Shown: in pieces, positions 15,575 to 25,002 of the stretch | Layout of the letters: each line of letters opens with the position of its first letter | Numbering within the stretch: position 1 is the first letter of the stretch | DNA from: JACVRW01 sp963728155 | Lineage (GTDB): Bacteria > Actinomycetota > Thermoleophilia > Solirubrobacterales > Thermoleophilaceae | Reading direction: 5' to 3' | NCBI GenBank assembly: GCA_963728155.1 | Contig: CAVSJF010000026.1 | Coordinates: 124,001 to 188,000 of the forward strand | Length of the DNA stretch: 64,000 bases | Translations under genes and position numbers: made by a program | Notes under the pieces: generated by a model | Database searches by the model: none | Seen by the model: the letters and a program-made list of their open reading frames with translations, nothing else | What the model was told of the DNA's origin: nothing

Positions 15575-16974
15575 CAGGCCGCCGCGGGAGTGTGAAAGGC
15601 CTCCTCGAGACGCCCCAGCTCAGTCGAGGGCGGATCGGCGAAGAGCCACTCACGGGCTATGAGATGCCAGTTGGCGGTGGCCTCCAGCTGGCCGAGCACC
15701 CCCAGCACGAGCGCCTCCATGCGCCGCGCCAGCATCGACTGCGCGGGGACCGTCTCGCGGCGCATGAGCTGCCAGTGGGGCGAGCGAGGATCGCCGAAGT
15801 CGATCAGCACCTGGGCCACGAGATCGCGATCGATCGTCACCACGCGGTCCTCGATATACCAGCTGCAGACGTCGTGGAAGTGCTCGTACACGGCCTGGGG
15901 GGTCACGAGCGGATCGGACTCGTCGAAGAAGCCCATGGCGCCGAGCTGGCGGTGGAGGCCCTCGGCATCACCCTCCATGCCCAGGCGCAGGGCCACGGTC
16001 TCGGCCGCGAGATCCTCGCGGGACACGCGCCTCGTCATCCCGAAATCGATGAAGGCCACACGGCCATCGGGCATCAGCCGGTAGTTGCCCGGGTGGGGGT
16101 CGCCCGAGAAGTGCCCGTTTCGGTAGAGCGAGCCGAAGAAGAAGCGAAAGACGATCTCGCCGAAGCGGTCCCGCGTGGCCACGTCCATCTCGCGCACCTC
16201 CTCGTACCCCTTGGCCTCCACCCATTCGGTCACGAGCACACGCTCGCTGCACAGCTCGGTCACCACGCCTGGCACATAGATGAACGGGTGGTCGCGCCAC
16301 ACGCGGGCGAACGCGCGGTGCTGCTGGGCCTCGTGCTCGTAGTCGAGCTCGTCGGTCAGGCGCTCGCGGATCTCCGCGGTCATGGCCTTGGCGTCCATGC
16401 CCGGGGCGATCCGCTTGGCCACGCGCATGATCAGCCCCAGGTTCTGCAGGTCGGCTCGCACCGCCTGGGCCACACCGGGGTACTGGACCTTCACCGCCAC
16501 CTCACGACCGTCGCGCAGGCGCGCTCGGTAGACCTGGCCGATCGAGGCGGCGGCGACCGCGTCCTCGTCGAACTCGGCGAAGACCTTGCCGAGCTTCTCA
16601 CCGAGGTCGTCCTCCATCACCTTGCGCATGCGATCGAACGACACGCGCGGTGCGGCGTCGCGAAGCTCGGCCAGCTTGGCCTGGATGCGCTCCTGGAACT
16701 CGGGCGGAAACGCGCCGGTATCGATGAACGAGGCCACCTGACCGACCTTCATGGCCGCGCCCTTCATCTGGCCGAGCACGTCGAAGATCTGCTCCGCGGC
16801 CTCCATCTGGCGCCGCGCGGCGGCGTCGGCGCGGCCCTGGTCGGACCGTGTGAGATTGGCCGCCCTGGTCGCGTAGCCGCGCGCGGTCTGGCCACCGGCC
16901 AGCCGGCCGACCTGGGCGGCGCGCCGCCAGCGCCCGGTTGGAAGGTCTTCGGCCACTCGATTTAGGGTACGCAC
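15574..16974 (-). CDS. ABC1/AarF/UbiB-type atypical kinase
   Basis: 466 residues. Hallmarks: KVGQ in the N-terminal KxGQ helix (AAMKVGQVASFIDTG); the A-rich nucleotide loop AVAAASIGQVYRA; the ATP Lys in VAVKVQYPG; the catalytic loop GDPHPGNY; and the metal site FIDFG. Known: ABC1 proteins are small-molecule/isoprenoid-lipid-associated ATPases, involved in quinone biosynthesis in other bacteria. No membrane helix is obvious at the C-terminus. ATG start 16974; it overlaps the AlkA-like gene downstream. Confidence 0.93.
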   Translation of the reverse strand: MRTLNRVAEDLPTGRWRRAAQVGRLAGGQTARGYATRAANLTRSDQGRADAAARRQMEAAEQIFDVLGQMKGAAMKVGQVASFIDTGAFPPEFQERIQAKLAELRDAAPRVSFDRMRKVMEDDLGEKLGKVFAEFDEDAVAAASIGQVYRARLRDGREVAVKVQYPGVAQAVRADLQNLGLIMRVAKRIAPGMDAKAMTAEIRERLTDELDYEHEAQQHRAFARVWRDHPFIYVPGVVTELCSERVLVTEWVEAKGYEEVREMDVATRDRFGEIVFRFFFGSLYRNGHFSGDPHPGNYRLMPDGRVAFIDFGMTRRVSREDLAAETVALRLGMEGDAEGLHRQLGAMGFFDESDPLVTPQAVYEHFHDVCSWYIEDRVVTIDRDLVAQVLIDFGDPRSPHWQLMRRETVPAQSMLARRMEALVLGVLGQLEATANWHLIAREWLFADPPSTELGRLEEAFHTPAAA

Positions 16975-16983
16975 GCGCCGGGC

Positions 16984-18450
16984 TCAGAGATGGAAGCGAC
17001 GGTGGTGGTGCTCCCGGGCGTCGCGGCCCGATCCCACGAGCAGCGCGGTGAGCACGGTTCCGGCCACCAGCACGGCCGTGAGCAGCCAGGCGGTGTCGGC
17101 GATGCCGGCCGCGAAGGCCCCCTCGAACGATTCGCCGCCGCCGCGCTCCTCGACCTGCACGTGCTGGAACACGGCGCCCGCGACGGCCAGCAGGACCGCG
17201 CCGGCGAGGCAGCGGACCATGGCCAGCGCCCCCGACGCCACCCCGGCCTTCTCGGCCGGCAGCGCCGCCATGGCCGCGGCCGACATGGGCGCGTAGACCA
17301 GGCCGAGCGCCACGCCGAACAGAATCAGCCCGGGGGCCACGTCGTAGTAGTTCGACGAGGCGTCGAGGCGGGTGAGGAACAGCATTCCGACGGCGGCGCA
17401 GGCCATTCCGGCGGTCATCACGAGCCGGGCGCTCACGCGCTCTACCAAGCGGGCGACCAACGGAGAGATGACGGCCATGGGCAGGGTCACCGGCAGCATG
17501 AGCACGCCCGCGCGGGCGGTGGAGAAGCGCAGGGCGAGGTCGAGGTACTGCGGCAGCAGGAACATCACGGTCCAGTAGCTGCCGACGAGTGCAAAGGCGG
17601 CCGCGCTGGCGCCCAGGTAGGGGCCGCTGCGAAACAGCGAGAGGTCGAGGATAGGCTCGGGAGCCCGTTGCTCGACGATCACGAAGGCGGCCAGCAGCGC
17701 GAGGCCGGCTCCGAGAGTGCCGAGCGTGTCCAGTGAGGTCCAGCCCCAGCTCTTGCCCTGGACCAGAGCTAGCACCAGCAGTGTGAGCCCCGCGCTGAGC
17801 ACGACCACGCCGGCCACGTCGATCCGCCGGCCGGCGCTCTCGTCGCGCGACTCGGGCATGGCGGCGATGAGCACGGCCAGCGCCACGGCAGCGAGGGGAA
17901 GGTTCAGCAGGAACAGCCAGCGCCAGCTGGTGAACTCGACCACCACGCCGCCCACGAGCGGTCCCACCGCCAGGGCCACGCTCGACACCGCGGCCCATAT
18001 GCCGATGGCCCGCGCGCGGTCCTCCGGGGCGAAGGCCAGCGACGCGATGGCTAGCGACAGGGCCAGCATGGCCGCGGCGCCCACCCCCTGGATGGCGCGG
18101 CCGGCCACCAAGACGGCGATCGACCCGGCGAGGGCGCTCACCACCGACCCGAGCGCGAACACCGCCAAACCGGCGCAGAACACGAGCCGGCGGCCGGCGA
18201 GGTCGCCGATGCGCCCCAGGGTGGTGACGAGCGCCGCGAGAGCGAGCAGGTAGACGTTCTGCGCCCACTGGATGCCGGAGATCGAGGCGCCGAGATCCAG
18301 GCGGATGGTGGGGAGCGCCAGTGCGATCGCCGTGGAGTCGAGCATCAGGATGAACAGGCCGATCGACGAGCCGGCCAGGATCCACCAGCGCCGCGCCGTG
18401 CGCGAGGGCCCGGGCTCGCCCGGGCCGGAGCGACCGTGTCCGTGCGTCAT
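16984..18450 (-). CDS. MFS drug:H+ antiporter, DHA2 (EmrB/QacA) type
   Basis: 488 residues with about 14 membrane helices. Seen: D-S-T-A in helix 1 (MLDSTAIALALP); motif A LGRIGDLAGRRL after helix 2; RAIQGVGAAAML in helix 4; and motif C-like AVGPLVGGVVVE in helix 5. The tail HHHRRFHL is His-rich. Known: DHA2 pumps export hydrophobic cations, drugs or metabolites. No adjacent regulator, so the substrate is unknown. Confidence 0.92.
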   Translation of the reverse strand: MTHGHGRSGPGEPGPSRTARRWWILAGSSIGLFILMLDSTAIALALPTIRLDLGASISGIQWAQNVYLLALAALVTTLGRIGDLAGRRLVFCAGLAVFALGSVVSALAGSIAVLVAGRAIQGVGAAAMLALSLAIASLAFAPEDRARAIGIWAAVSSVALAVGPLVGGVVVEFTSWRWLFLLNLPLAAVALAVLIAAMPESRDESAGRRIDVAGVVVLSAGLTLLVLALVQGKSWGWTSLDTLGTLGAGLALLAAFVIVEQRAPEPILDLSLFRSGPYLGASAAAFALVGSYWTVMFLLPQYLDLALRFSTARAGVLMLPVTLPMAVISPLVARLVERVSARLVMTAGMACAAVGMLFLTRLDASSNYYDVAPGLILFGVALGLVYAPMSAAAMAALPAEKAGVASGALAMVRCLAGAVLLAVAGAVFQHVQVEERGGGESFEGAFAAGIADTAWLLTAVLVAGTVLTALLVGSGRDAREHHHRRFHL

Positions 18451-18478
18451 GCGCGGGCGCGGGGTCCCGGAATCACCA

Positions 18479-19984
18479 TCAGGTGATTCTTACCTCGAGC
18501 CCGAGCGCCTCGCCCAGCAGCTCGGCGTGTTGGCGGGCGGCCCAGATCGGCACGCTCGAGTCGAGCGCCTGATCCACCTCCGTGTCGAGCGTGACCGTGC
18601 CGTTCTGCGCGGCCACGCTCACCGCGCGAACGGCGCCGTCGCGGCTGCGCTCAAACTGCTCGGCCAGGCGGATGATCGCGCTCAGCAGGAGCAGGCGCTC
18701 GTCGTCGCCCTTATGCGCGAGGTCGCCGAGCTCCGAGGCGTCAGGGCCTCCCTTGCGGTGGTAACGCGTGATGAGCCCGATCAGCACCAGCTCGCGCGGC
18801 GTGAACCCGGGCAGGCCCGCGTTGAGCACCAGGTAGTGGGAGTGGCGGTGGTGGTCGTCGTAGTCGATTGCCACCCCGATGTCGTGAAGGAGGCAGCCGG
18901 CCCACAGGAGCTCACGCTCCTCGGGCCCGTACTCGTTCAGCCCGGCCTCCGCGAGCCCGTCGAAGACGGCGAGCGACAGAGCCGCCACCCGGTCCACGTG
19001 GTCGGTGTCGCTGTTGAAGCGGTGCGCGAGGTTCTCCACCGACCCGCGGCGGACGTCCTCGAACAGCTCCCCCTCGCCAAGGAGGCGCTCGAAGAAGATG
19101 CCCTCCCGCAGGCCCGCCTCGGTCACCTCTATGCGATCGAAGTCGCCGGCGTCCATGGCGGCCGCGAGCACCAGCGCGCCGCCCAGGATCACGTCGCCGC
19201 GGTCGGGCTTGATGCCCGGCGTGTCGCCGCGCTTGTCCGCGGGCCGGTCCGCGAGCAGCTCGATCAGCTCCTCGAGAGCGTCGCGTTCGAGCTCGAACCC
19301 CTGTACGTCGATCGACGGCAGGTCCACTCGCTTCATGGCCGCCGCGGCGAGGTTGCGGATGGTGCCGCCGATGCCGACGATGCGCCCGCCTCCCGCCCAC
19401 CAATCGAGCTCCCCGAGCTCCTCGCTCACCCGCTTGCGCAGCGCCTTCATCGCCTTCTTGGTGGCCTTCTTGCCGGGCAGGTACTCCTCGCTTACTCGCA
19501 CCGAGCCCAGGGGCAGCGACATCGCGTCCGCCAGCTCTCGGTCTTCGATCCTGAGAGCCTGGATGCTCCCGCCGCCCATGTCGAGGCCAAAGCCGTGCTC
19601 GATCGTGGTGGAGTTGACCACCGCCAGATAGCCGTAGCGTGCCTCCTCCGCTCCGCTGATCACCTGTGGGTTCAGGTCGGTGCCCGTCCTGATGCCCCCG
19701 AGGAGCTCCTCGCCATTGCGGGCATCGCGGATGGCGCTGGTGGCCACGGTCTGCACCTGCTCGACGCCCAGGCTGTTGCAGAACGAGTCGAAGACCGCGG
19801 CCGTGTGGAGGGCCCGGTCGATCCGCTCCGGCTGCAGCTCGCCGCTCTCGGCCAAGCCGGCGCTGATCCGCACGGCCTCCCGGATCTCATCCACGAGGCT
19901 CCACCACGGCGTGCCCGGCTCGTATCCGAACACCACGAGACGCCACGAGTTCGAGCCCAGATCTGCGACCGCGACCTTCTGCAT
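18479..19984 (-). CDS. Exopolyphosphatase/pppGpp phosphohydrolase (Ppx/GppA) with HD-like C-domain
   Basis: 501 residues, the length of two-domain Ppx enzymes. Actin-like ASKHA motifs are present: VADLGSNSWRLV (phosphate 1), GLDMGGGSIQAL (phosphate 2) and IVGIGGTIRNLAA (adenosine-side). The C-terminal half holds LLHDIGVAIDYDDHHRHSHY, an HD-type helical domain. Known role: hydrolysis of polyphosphate and/or pppGpp to pppG-type products, in stress signalling. ATG 19984 starts the protein; the RDD gene diverges. Confidence 0.93.
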   Translation of the reverse strand: MQKVAVADLGSNSWRLVVFGYEPGTPWWSLVDEIREAVRISAGLAESGELQPERIDRALHTAAVFDSFCNSLGVEQVQTVATSAIRDARNGEELLGGIRTGTDLNPQVISGAEEARYGYLAVVNSTTIEHGFGLDMGGGSIQALRIEDRELADAMSLPLGSVRVSEEYLPGKKATKKAMKALRKRVSEELGELDWWAGGGRIVGIGGTIRNLAAAAMKRVDLPSIDVQGFELERDALEELIELLADRPADKRGDTPGIKPDRGDVILGGALVLAAAMDAGDFDRIEVTEAGLREGIFFERLLGEGELFEDVRRGSVENLAHRFNSDTDHVDRVAALSLAVFDGLAEAGLNEYGPEERELLWAGCLLHDIGVAIDYDDHHRHSHYLVLNAGLPGFTPRELVLIGLITRYHRKGGPDASELGDLAHKGDDERLLLLSAIIRLAEQFERSRDGAVRAVSVAAQNGTVTLDTEVDQALDSSVPIWAARQHAELLGEALGLEVRIT

Positions 19985-20056
19985 GGCGGCGAACTATCGC
20001 CCAATCGGTGCCCGGTGGCGTAAAGGGCCACCAACCGGTTGCCGAGTGTCGTGGCA

Positions 20057-20545
20057 ATGAACTCCATCGCCCACCCGTCCACTGTGCCTGCCGGCGGGCC
20101 CCAGCTCGACATCCCCAGGGTGGTCGCGGGGGTGATCGACGTGATGATCGTGCTGGCCGGCGCCCTCGCGATCGGCCTGGCCGCCGGGGTGTCCGGCCTC
20201 GACTATCAGGGCGCCGGACTCGGGCTGAGCGCGGTGATCGCCGCGTGGGCCCTCTACTACTACTTCGCCTGCGAGTCGGGCGCCGGACAGACCGTCGGGA
20301 AGCGGCTCATGGGGATTCGCGTCGTAAGCCTCGACGGCAGCCCGGCGGGCATGCGCGAGATAGCCGTGCGGACCGTCCTGCGCCTGATCGATGGCCTCTT
20401 TCTCTATCTGGTCGGCCTGGTGGTGATGCTGGTGACCGGCGAGCGCCGCGGGCGTCTTGGCGACCTCGCCGCGGGGACGATGATCGTGCCGGCCGACGCG
20501 GCCCATGCCGCGCCCGCCGCCGAGCCCGAGGAGGACCCCGCCTAG
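20057..20545 (+). CDS. RDD family membrane protein
   Basis: 162 residues from ATG 20057 (an upstream TTG at 20039 adds six). An R-V-x-A-x-x-I-D segment (IPRVVAGVIDVMIVLAG) opens three membrane helices, followed by the family motif GQTVGKRLMGIRVVSLDG between helices 2 and 3. The C-terminus is acidic and Ala-rich. Known: RDD proteins are small integral membrane proteins, some with Na+/H+ antiport. It overlaps nothing and precedes fprA by about 15 bases, suggesting cotranscription. Confidence 0.88.
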   Translation: MNSIAHPSTVPAGGPQLDIPRVVAGVIDVMIVLAGALAIGLAAGVSGLDYQGAGLGLSAVIAAWALYYYFACESGAGQTVGKRLMGIRVVSLDGSPAGMREIAVRTVLRLIDGLFLYLVGLVVMLVTGERRGRLGDLAAGTMIVPADAAHAAPAAEPEEDPA

Positions 20546-20561
20546 ACTCGTTCGCGTGGAC

Positions 20562-21980
20562 ATGGTGGGCACAGCGCAGGCTCCGCTGAGGGTCGCCGTC
20601 GTGGGCTCGGGGCCCTCGGGCTTCTATGCGGCGGGCCACCTGCTCAAGGCGAAGTCGCATCCCGATCTGGTCGCCCAGGTCGACGTGTACGACCGCCTGC
20701 CCACGCCGTGGGGCCTGGTTCGAGGCGGCGTGGCGCCTGACCATCCCAACATCAAGGCCGTCAGCCGCGTGTACGAGAAGACGGCCGCCCACCCCGAGTT
20801 TCGCTTCTTCGGCAACGTCCACTACGGCGCCGACGTGACCCACGATGACCTACTGGAGCGCTATCACGCGGTGATCTACGCGGTGGGGGCCCAGACCGAT
20901 CGACGCATGGGCATTCCCGGCGAGGACCTGCGGGGCAGCTGGGCCGCCACCGAGTTCGTGGCCTGGTACAACGGCCACCCCGACTTTCGCGACCTCGAGT
21001 TCGACCTCTCCTGCGAGCGTGCGGTGGTGATCGGCAACGGCAACGTGGCCGCCGACGTGGCGCGGATGCTCGCCCTCAGCCGCGATGAGCTGGCGGCCAC
21101 CGACGTGGCCGATCACGCGCTCGACGTGTTGGCCGATTCGAGGATCAGGGAGATCGTCGTGCTCGGCCGGCGCGGCCCGGCCCAGGCCGCCTTCACCAAC
21201 CCGGAGCTGCTGGAGCTGGGCGAGATGACCGAGGCCGACGTGTTCGTCGACGTCCGCGACGCCGACATCGATCCGCTCAGCCGCACATGGCTGGAGGGCG
21301 AGGAGGCCAGCAAGACGGCGCGCAAGAACGTGGAGATCCTGATCGGGTATGCCGCGCGCGAGCCCGTCGGCAAGCGCCGGCGCATCGTGCTGCGCTTCCT
21401 GGTCTCGCCGCTGGAGATCCTCGGCTCCGAGCGGGTGGAGGGCATCCGCATCTGCCGCAACGAGCTGCGCGAGCAGGACGGCCGGCTCTCGGCCTGCTCG
21501 ACCGAGACGACGGAAGAGCTCGACTGCGGAATCGTCTTTCGGTCGATCGGCTACCGCGGCACCCCGCTGGCCGGATTGCCCTTCGACGACCGCGCCGGCG
21601 TGATCCCCCACCGGGGTGGCCGCATCCTCGGAGAGGAGGGCGCGCCGCTGCCCGGCGAGTACGCGGTGGGGTGGATCAAGCGCGGCCCCACAGGCATCAT
21701 CGGCACCAACAAGCGCGACGCCCAGGAGACCGTCGACTCCCTCCTGGCCGACCTCGACGCCGGCGCGCTCAACCGGCCGGCCGACCCTGACCGCGGCTCG
21801 CTCGAGGCCCTGCTCGAGGAACGCAAGCCCGAGCACGTGACCTACACCGGTTGGGAGGCCATCGACTCCGTCGAGACGGCGGCGGGCGAGCCGCATGGGC
21901 GCCCGCGCGTGAAGCTGACCAGCTTCGAGGAGCTGCTCGACGCGGCCCGCGAGGACGAGCCGGCCGCGCGAACCGGTTAG
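20562..21980 (+). CDS. fprA: Ferredoxin/adrenodoxin-type NADP+ reductase
   Basis: 472 residues, the size of mycobacterial FprA. FAD motif VAVVGSGPSGFYAAGHLL near the N-terminus; TPWGLVRGGVAPDHP, characteristic of the adrenodoxin-reductase group; NADP motif VIGNGNVAADVARML; and the C-terminal GWIKRGPTGIIGTNK. It transfers electrons between NADPH and ferredoxin, for cytochromes P450 or Fe-S biogenesis. ATG 20562 or GTG 20556 are both possible starts. It converges with the following membrane-protein gene, with four bases of overlap. Confidence 0.95.
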   Translation: MVGTAQAPLRVAVVGSGPSGFYAAGHLLKAKSHPDLVAQVDVYDRLPTPWGLVRGGVAPDHPNIKAVSRVYEKTAAHPEFRFFGNVHYGADVTHDDLLERYHAVIYAVGAQTDRRMGIPGEDLRGSWAATEFVAWYNGHPDFRDLEFDLSCERAVVIGNGNVAADVARMLALSRDELAATDVADHALDVLADSRIREIVVLGRRGPAQAAFTNPELLELGEMTEADVFVDVRDADIDPLSRTWLEGEEASKTARKNVEILIGYAAREPVGKRRRIVLRFLVSPLEILGSERVEGIRICRNELREQDGRLSACSTETTEELDCGIVFRSIGYRGTPLAGLPFDDRAGVIPHRGGRILGEEGAPLPGEYAVGWIKRGPTGIIGTNKRDAQETVDSLLADLDAGALNRPADPDRGSLEALLEERKPEHVTYTGWEAIDSVETAAGEPHGRPRVKLTSFEELLDAAREDEPAARTG

Positions 21981-22783
21981 GGCCGCCGCGCCTCTTCGGG
22001 CTCGGGCTCGGGCTCGGCCGCGGCGGTGTGCTTGGGCTTGGGCCCGTCGAGATGCGGCGCGCCCGCGATCTGGTCCTGAAAGCGCCGGTAGCGGGTCGTG
22101 TGCCTGCCGTAGCGCTTCTCGGCCCGGGCCAGCTTCTTGCTTTCAGGCTTGTAGCGGCGGTTGGCCCACGGTGAACCGGGCTTGGCCAGCCGGATCGCGC
22201 CGATCATGCCGATGAGCGGAAACAGCATGCCCGCGATCCCCATGAAGACCTTGCCCTTGAGGATGGCGATCGCCGATACGGCGAACACCACCAGAACGCT
22301 GACGATGGCCGCCGGAATGGTGTCGTCGGTCGATATCGGTACGAAGCCCATCAGCACCAGCCCGGCCACCAGGGTCGCCACGATCATGGCGTCGACCGAG
22401 CGCCGGCCCTCCTCCGACCAGTAGACGTCCTCGAGATGCAGCCATAGCGCGAACTCGTCGAGAGTGAGCCCGGCGCCGATGCCGAAGATGGCGGCGAAGA
22501 TCTCGAGCCACGGGGTGGCCGGATCGAGGGCGAGCAGGAAGCCGCCGATCAGCATCATCACGATCCCGAACACGAGGTGGTGGACGTGCAGCCCGCCGTC
22601 GGTCTGGATGGAGCCCGGCCACCACGGGACCTTGTCGCTGCGCATGAGACGGGCGCTCGTGCGGATGGCGAGAAACGACAGCGCCATCGTCGCCAGCAGG
22701 ATCAGTCCCGCGCGCTCGCCCTGACCGGACATGAAGGTCTGGCCCCCCTCGATCTCGATGAGGATTTGTGCGAGCGGAGTCAC
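21977..22783 (-). CDS. Integral membrane protein of unknown function
   Basis: About 268 residues from GTG 22783. An upstream in-frame start (22816) would run into the divergent gene, and ATG 22732 is a shorter option. Six membrane helices, with the striking conserved-looking loops DGGLHVHHLVFGI and LTLDEFALWLHLEDVYW, rich in His, Asp and Glu and possibly metal-binding. A basic cytoplasmic tail (KKLARAEKRYGRHTTRYRRFQ) ends in an acidic stretch. I do not recognise a named family. Confidence 0.75.
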   Translation of the reverse strand: MTPLAQILIEIEGGQTFMSGQGERAGLILLATMALSFLAIRTSARLMRSDKVPWWPGSIQTDGGLHVHHLVFGIVMMLIGGFLLALDPATPWLEIFAAIFGIGAGLTLDEFALWLHLEDVYWSEEGRRSVDAMIVATLVAGLVLMGFVPISTDDTIPAAIVSVLVVFAVSAIAILKGKVFMGIAGMLFPLIGMIGAIRLAKPGSPWANRRYKPESKKLARAEKRYGRHTTRYRRFQDQIAGAPHLDGPKPKHTAAAEPEPEPEEARRP

Positions 22784-22809
22784 AGGAAGTACCCTAAGCG
22801 CGGACTCGC

Positions 22810-24990
22810 ATGGCACGCAACTTAGGCCCTGGCCGGACGCGTGGGGTGGCCAGCGTGGCGCTTGTCGTCCTGGGAGCGGCGCTGCTGCTCGCCGGGGGCG
22901 TCACCTACTACCTCCGCACACAGATCCTCGAACCGGACGCCTTCGCCGATCGGGCGCAGGCGGCGCTGGAGGACGACCAGGTCCGCAAGGTCGTCGGCCG
23001 AGAGATCGTGGTCAACCTGATCGACCGCGGCTCGACCGATCTGGTGGCGGCCCGCCCCCTGCTCGAGACAGTGGTCGACGCCGTGATTCAGACGCCGCCG
23101 TTCAGGACGATCTTTCGCCAGGCGGCTCTGGAGGCCAATCGCGTGTTCTTCAAGCGCGACAAGGAGAACGCGCTCTTCGACGTGGCCGACGCCGCACAGC
23201 TGGTGCGCTTCGCCCTGAAGTCGGTGTCACCCGAGATCGCGAAGGAGCTGCCCAAGAACATCGAGGGCGACCTGATCGCGCTGCGGCGCCGCGAGTTCGC
23301 CGGGCAGACCCTGGCCGTGGCCGACGCCATCCGCCCGCTGGGGATAGTTCTGCCGCTGCTCGGGTTGCTCGTGCTTGTGGCGGCGATCGCCATCGCACCG
23401 GACCGCCGGGTGGCGGTGCTGCGCTCGGGGGTAGCAGTGGGCACCGGAGCCGCCCTGCTGGCCGCCGCCCTCTTGATTCTCCGCGCCCGCACTCTCGCCG
23501 GGGTGATCGGCGAGGACGAGCTGACCGACGAGGACGTGCGGGGTGCTGTGGCGGGCATTCTCGATGCCTTCCTCGGCGATCTCGTGGCGGGCGCGCTCCT
23601 GGTAGCCCTCGGGGGGCTGGTGGTGGCCGCGGCGGCGGCCGCACTCGACCCCGAGCACGTGGACGAGCCGCTCACCCGGCTGCGCAGGCGGGTGGCTGGG
23701 CCCACGCGGACCGGCTGGGGACGCGCGCTGCGCGGCGTGGGCGCCGTGTTGCTGGGCGTGCTCGTGGTGCTGAGCCCCCTGCTCGCGGTCCAGCTCGCGG
23801 CGATTGCCGCCGGGGCCTTTCTCATCTTCTACGGCACCAGTGAGCTTCTGACCCTGATCCAGCCCGCCACGGCCGCCGCGCCGGAGGGCAAGCGCTCACG
23901 CCGGCGCGCGTTCGCGGTGGCGGCGGCCGCGGGTGCGGTGTGCGTGGCCGTGGTGATCGCGCTCGTCCTGGTCTTCACCGCCGACGACGGGGAGGAGCCC
24001 GCTCTGGCCAACACGGCGCCCACGCGTTCGGGCGAATGCAACGGCTCGGTCTCGCTGTGTGAGCTGCGCCTCAACGAGGCGGTGTTCGCCGGCACTCACA
24101 ACTCGTTCTCCGCCGCCGACAGCCCGGGCTGGTACATCGCCAACCAGAGGCGGACCATCGAACGCCAGCTGCGCGACGGCATCCGGCTCTTCCTCATCGA
24201 CGCTCACTGGGGCGTCGAGGACGAGCGAGGCAAGGTGCGGACCGACTTCGCCGCCGAGGGCCGGTCGCGCAACCGGGTGGCCAAGGCGCTTCCTCCCGAC
24301 GTGCTGAAGGCGGCCGAGCGCCTGGTGGGTCGCCTTGGCGCCGGCAACACCGAGGGAAAGCGCGGCTTGTGGCTCTGCCACACGGTGTGCGAGATCGGCG
24401 CCACCCGGATGGTCGATTCGCTCACGGAGATCCGCCAGTTCCTCGACGACAACCGAGGCGAGCTGGTGATCCTCTTCGTGGAGCCCTACGTGCCGCCGGC
24501 CGACATCGCGAAGGTCTTCAGCGAGGCGGGTCTCGATCGTTACGTGGCCGAGCTCCAGCGCGACGAGCCGCTGCCCACGCTGGGCGCGCTGGTACGGCGC
24601 AACAGGCGCGTGGTGGTGCTGACCGAGAAGGACGCCGACGGCACCGTCCCGTGGTACCTCGACGGATTCTCCTTCGTGCAGGACACGCCCCTGGGCGCCA
24701 AGAAGCCGGGTGAGCTCAGCTGCAAGCGCTACCGGGGCGACGAGGACAGCCCGTTCCTCATGCTCAACCACTGGGCCGACTTCTTCCCCCCGCGCCTGCC
24801 GGCCAACAAGCCCTTCCAGAGCAGGCGCTTTCTCCTCCAACGGGCCCATCGCTGCGCGCGCGAGCGCGGCCTGCCGGTGAGCCTGATCGCGGTGGACGGC
24901 TACGACCAGGGCGAGTTCCTGCCCGCGATCGACGAGCTCAACGGCGAGCGCGTGCAGGCACTCAGGCGGCGCCAGCGGGTTGGTGGGTAG
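22810..24990 (+). CDS. Multi-pass membrane protein fused to a PLC-like phosphodiesterase domain
   Basis: 726 residues. Membrane helices at about 13-35, 178-197, 199-223, 258-279, 308-341 and 367-390. Residues 36-170 are a charged extracytoplasmic segment. From about residue 420 comes a PLC-X-like domain: EAVFAGTHNSFSAAD with catalytic-type His430, IRLFLIDAHWG, and a second His524 in LWLCHTVCEIG. These are the two His positions of bacterial PI-PLC-type phosphodiesterases. Inferred: a membrane-tethered enzyme acting outside the cell on a phosphodiester lipid or glycan. It is 12 bases ahead of a glycosyltransferase and deacetylase operon. The N-terminal domain is not one I can name. Confidence 0.85.
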   Translation: MARNLGPGRTRGVASVALVVLGAALLLAGGVTYYLRTQILEPDAFADRAQAALEDDQVRKVVGREIVVNLIDRGSTDLVAARPLLETVVDAVIQTPPFRTIFRQAALEANRVFFKRDKENALFDVADAAQLVRFALKSVSPEIAKELPKNIEGDLIALRRREFAGQTLAVADAIRPLGIVLPLLGLLVLVAAIAIAPDRRVAVLRSGVAVGTGAALLAAALLILRARTLAGVIGEDELTDEDVRGAVAGILDAFLGDLVAGALLVALGGLVVAAAAAALDPEHVDEPLTRLRRRVAGPTRTGWGRALRGVGAVLLGVLVVLSPLLAVQLAAIAAGAFLIFYGTSELLTLIQPATAAAPEGKRSRRRAFAVAAAAGAVCVAVVIALVLVFTADDGEEPALANTAPTRSGECNGSVSLCELRLNEAVFAGTHNSFSAADSPGWYIANQRRTIERQLRDGIRLFLIDAHWGVEDERGKVRTDFAAEGRSRNRVAKALPPDVLKAAERLVGRLGAGNTEGKRGLWLCHTVCEIGATRMVDSLTEIRQFLDDNRGELVILFVEPYVPPADIAKVFSEAGLDRYVAELQRDEPLPTLGALVRRNRRVVVLTEKDADGTVPWYLDGFSFVQDTPLGAKKPGELSCKRYRGDEDSPFLMLNHWADFFPPRLPANKPFQSRRFLLQRAHRCARERGLPVSLIAVDGYDQGEFLPAIDELNGERVQALRRRQRVGG

Positions 24991-25002
24991 GCTGCGCTCC
25001 TC

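Noticed and set aside
16598..18385. 595-residue leftward frame covering the ABC1 and MFS genes
   Set aside because: It is an out-of-phase translation of the DHA2 transporter gene with Arg/Pro-rich composition and no membrane pattern.
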